NCBI GenBank assembly: GCA_028293545.1
Contig: JAQGOP010000036.1
Coordinates: forward strand, 1-38,761
Direction of reading: 5' to 3'
Length of the DNA: 38,761 nucleotides
From: Verrucomicrobiota bacterium
GTDB lineage: Bacteria; Verrucomicrobiota; Verrucomicrobiia; Opitutales; Opitutaceae
Made by a program: the position numbers and the translations under genes. The notes beneath the pieces are model-generated. The model was given only the letters and a program-made list of their open reading frames with translations, did no database searches and had not been told where the DNA came from. Positions 37,093 to 38,761 of the stretch are shown piece after piece. How positions within the stretch are numbered: position 1 is the first letter of the stretch; each line of letters begins with the position of its first letter.

Positions 37093-37267
37093 GCGGAAAT
37101 GCAGCATCCTCCACGCCACTGGCCGGACAAGCTGGAAAGCGTGGTGTGCGTCGATGGTGCGGGCGGCCGGAATCAAAAGCGCGTTCGGGACAACACGCTC
37201 CACCGGCTCTGCCGAGCCGCACCGCGCGCCACGCGCGGCGGACGGCACAGCGTGTCACCCTCGCCGA
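37093..37267. repeat. GCGCGTT repeat family copy between GH13 and phosphodiesterase genes
   Basis: This spacer contains AAAAGCGCGTTCGGGACAAC followed by ACGCTCCACC (37175-37207) and several short GC-rich palindromes, similar to words near 30783 and 32068. The GH13 reading frame stays open through it, but the sequence matches the repeat family rather than protein-coding DNA. Confidence 0.5.
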
Positions 37268-38194
37268 TTACGGCGCGTGCTCGAACGCCGCGAACACCGG
37301 CTTGCCGTCGAAGTAGGGCTGCTGCGGCAGCCCGAGCAGCCAGCACGCTGTCGCGCAGGTGTCCTCGGTGCGCACCTCCAGGTCCGCCATCTGCGTGAGG
37401 TCGAAAAACTTTCTCACGCCCGGCCCCACCACGATCCATGGGATGTGACGGCTGCGCGGATCGTCCGCGCCATGCGTGAGGCCCGCGCCGCCGTGGTCCG
37501 AGGTCAGCAGGATGAACGTCGAGGCCCGAATTCCCGCGTGGTCCAGTGCCGCGAAGACCTGCGCAATCTGGCCATCTGTCTTCTCGATCATGGCCAGCTG
37601 TTCGTGCGATCCCCAGCCCTTCGCGTGGCCGGTGGCGTCGACGTCGGGGAAATGGATGAAGGTCAGCCCGGGTTTGAATTCCTCGATGATCTTCGCGGCG
37701 TTGACGGCCACATCGTCATTGGTGCTGTTGCCGGTGGCCGGGAGGTGCACGTGGGTGATGGTCCCCGGTTTGTTCAAAATCGAAAACTTCGATTTCCCCG
37801 TGATCATCGCGGTGTCGTAGCCCGCCTTCGTCGCCATTTCCATCACCGTGGGCACGTTCGGGTAAACCGGTTCGCTGAACGGCAGGTCGCGGTTCCACTC
37901 GACGCCGTGTTTGCGGGGAATCACGCCGGTGACCATGCTCGTGTGCGACGGCAGCGTGATCGAGACCGCGGTCGTCTTCGCCCAGAACGTGTAGGTGCCC
38001 TCCTTGATCATGGCGCGGACCGTCGGCATGTCCGCCAGCAGCAAGCGATCGGGCCGGAGGCCGTCGACGCTGATGATGACCACGTGCTCGATCGCCGGCA
38101 GTGGCCGCACGGGCTTTGCGACCTGGACGGCGAACTGGGAGTGAGCCGCAGTCACTGCTCCGAAAAGAAGTGCGAGCGTCAGCAGTTTCTTCAT
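37268..38194 (-). CDS. Secreted type I phosphodiesterase / alkaline phosphatase family protein
   Basis: 308 residues from the ATG at 38192-38194. A signal peptide covers about 1-19 (KKLLTLALLFGAVTAAHS). The catalytic domain shows D44 in VVIISVDGLRPD, the probable nucleophile T80 in TLPSHTSMVTG, and later metal ligands in PDVDATGHAKGWG and LTSDHGGAG. The family includes nucleotide pyrophosphatases/phosphodiesterases and related phosphonoacetate hydrolases. It acts outside the cytoplasm; its substrate is unknown. Confidence 0.92.
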   Translation of the reverse strand: MKKLLTLALLFGAVTAAHSQFAVQVAKPVRPLPAIEHVVIISVDGLRPDRLLLADMPTVRAMIKEGTYTFWAKTTAVSITLPSHTSMVTGVIPRKHGVEWNRDLPFSEPVYPNVPTVMEMATKAGYDTAMITGKSKFSILNKPGTITHVHLPATGNSTNDDVAVNAAKIIEEFKPGLTFIHFPDVDATGHAKGWGSHEQLAMIEKTDGQIAQVFAALDHAGIRASTFILLTSDHGGAGLTHGADDPRSRHIPWIVVGPGVRKFFDLTQMADLEVRTEDTCATACWLLGLPQQPYFDGKPVFAAFEHAP

Positions 38195-38310
38195 CGCGCG
38201 AACCTGCGCCGACGCCAGCGCGACATCAAGCGCGAGGTGCGAGCGTCGCCGCAACGATTCAATCTACCCAACCCGGGGTAGCCGCCAGCGTGGGCGTGAA
38301 CGTGATCAAG

Positions 38311-38414
38311 GAAAACCCACGCACGCAGTTGGACCGCCCTTTCAGGGCTCTGCGTTTCTTCCATGAAAACCCAGGGCGTTGCCCTGGGCTCTGGCTGGAT
38401 TGCCCCGTTGGGGC
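38311..38414 (+). repeat. Composite palindromic module, copy 1
   Basis: It contains in order GCCCTTTCAGGGC (38336-38348), CCCAGGGCGTTGCCCTGGG with the tail CTCTGGCTGGA (38370-38399), and GCCCCGTTGGGGC (38402-38414). It is repeated in reverse at 38577-38680 over exactly the same length. Confidence 0.9.
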
Positions 38415-38576
38415 GCCGATCCGGTGGGCCGAGGTTCGGTGCCATCCGGGGGGCGACGATTTCCCGAGTCGAGGTTCTGCGCAACGCGCGGACGTTTCGA
38501 GAATTCTCCGTTGGCGAAGACAAAGCCACCGGGAATTCTCCACCCTGGCGGCCCGCTAGCCGGTGCCCGGTTCTGC

Positions 38577-38680
38577 GCCCCAACGGGGCATGCTAGCCAG
38601 AGCCCAGGGCAACGCCCTGGGTTTTCGTCGGAGAAAATCGTAGCCCTGAAAGGGCGTTCCAATGGTGGGCGCGGGTTTTC
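38577..38680 (-). repeat. Composite palindromic module, copy 2 (inverted)
   Basis: This is the reverse complement of copy 1, with few differences in the conserved palindromes: GCCCCAACGGGGC (38577-38589), the CCAGGGCAACGCCCTGG block (38604-38620) and GCCCTGAAAGGGC (38643-38655). The pair with copy 1 could form a large stem with about 160 bases between. Confidence 0.9.
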
Positions 38681-38697
38681 GTGATTCTCACTGGGCC

Positions 38698-38761
38698 GCC
38701 CCTTCAGGGCTGGAAATTTATCGAATCAAAACCCAGGGCGTTGCCCTGGGCTCTGGCTGGA
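38698..38761 (+). repeat. Composite palindromic module, copy 3 (cut by window end)
   Basis: It contains GCCCCTTCAGGGC (38698-38710) and the full CCCAGGGCGTTGCCCTGGG block with CTCTGGCTGGA tail up to the last base. The GCCCCGTTGGGGC part would follow outside the window. Confidence 0.85.

Larger units (their letters stand above)
38195..38761. repeat. Repeat-filled intergenic region with inverted 104-bp modules
   Basis: No gene is seen. A 104-bp module at 38311-38414 recurs in reverse orientation at 38577-38680, and a third copy begins at 38698 and runs off the window. Each module chains three palindromes: GCCCTTTCAGGGC, CCCAGGGCGTTGCCCTGGG and GCCCCGTTGGGGC. The open frames here are by-products of these repeats. 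Confidence 0.9.

Noticed and set aside
34750..37398. 882-codon open frame on the plus strand across the GH13 gene
   Set aside because: Antisense to a GH13 enzyme with all catalytic motifs. Arg-rich translation with no domain.
38101..38684. Several open frames of 77-152 codons at the right end, on both strands
   Set aside because: They are translations of the palindromic modules (recurring NPGRCPGLWL-type words in several frames), not genes.

Overview
The window is GC-rich and densely coded, with weak or absent Shine-Dalgarno sequences. Its gene style points to a Verrucomicrobiota bacterium, most likely of the Opitutales/Opitutaceae: a TonB/YfiR/kinase operon, a GH78 rhamnosidase beside Gfo/Idh and ThuA genes, single pilin genes, and many palindromic intergenic repeats. 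This placement is inference from gene content; no rRNA or tRNA gene was seen.

Region by region. (1) 1-5355, minus strand: a tight operon for a TonB-dependent receptor, a YfiR-type periplasmic protein, a membrane histidine kinase, an Rcp1-type response regulator and a receiver-PAS-kinase cut off by the window start. (2) 5692-12330: an acyl-CoA catabolic cluster of the leucine/acyclic-terpene (liu/atu) type. It has an acyl-CoA dehydrogenase (minus strand) facing a carboxyltransferase, a two-part AtuA, a LiuC/AtuE-like hydratase and a secreted alpha/beta hydrolase (plus strand). No biotin carboxylase subunit is in the window. (3) 12387-14814, minus strand: an accessory group made of a LuxR-type HTH protein, two paralogous small proteins with a W-W-V/T-K-x-K-L core, a LytTR regulator and an aspartate-decarboxylase (PanD) homologue whose self-processing serine is replaced by alanine. 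(4) 15141-15616: an Ile/Leu/Val-rich leader peptide, an intrinsic terminator, and a stand-alone ACT-domain protein resembling an acetolactate synthase small subunit, together a textbook-looking attenuator. (5) 15703-24728: a pilin, Gfo/Idh plus ThuA, mannose-1-phosphate guanylyltransferase, GH78 rhamnosidase, quinone oxidoreductase, RluE-type pseudouridine synthase and OsmC. (6) 24788-29657, minus strand: nitroreductase, old yellow enzyme, small GNAT, MurJ, a membrane-anchored unknown and an FmdB zinc ribbon. (7) 29800-38194: polyprenyl synthase, a small unknown, the glycolytic set tpiA-pgk-gapA, a GH13 debranching-type enzyme and a secreted phosphodiesterase.

Intergenic DNA is unusually rich in inverted repeats. 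There is a 26-bp dispersed palindromic repeat in four copies, a 256-bp nested inverted repeat, a perfect 21-bp inverted repeat, a 27-bp-arm hairpin between gapA and pgk, and a 104-bp composite module present twice in opposite orientation at the right end.

The strongest candidates for something undescribed are the minus-strand group at 12387-14814 (LuxR, two small paralogues, LytTR, non-processing PanD homologue) and the attenuator-controlled orphan ACT protein at 15141-15616.
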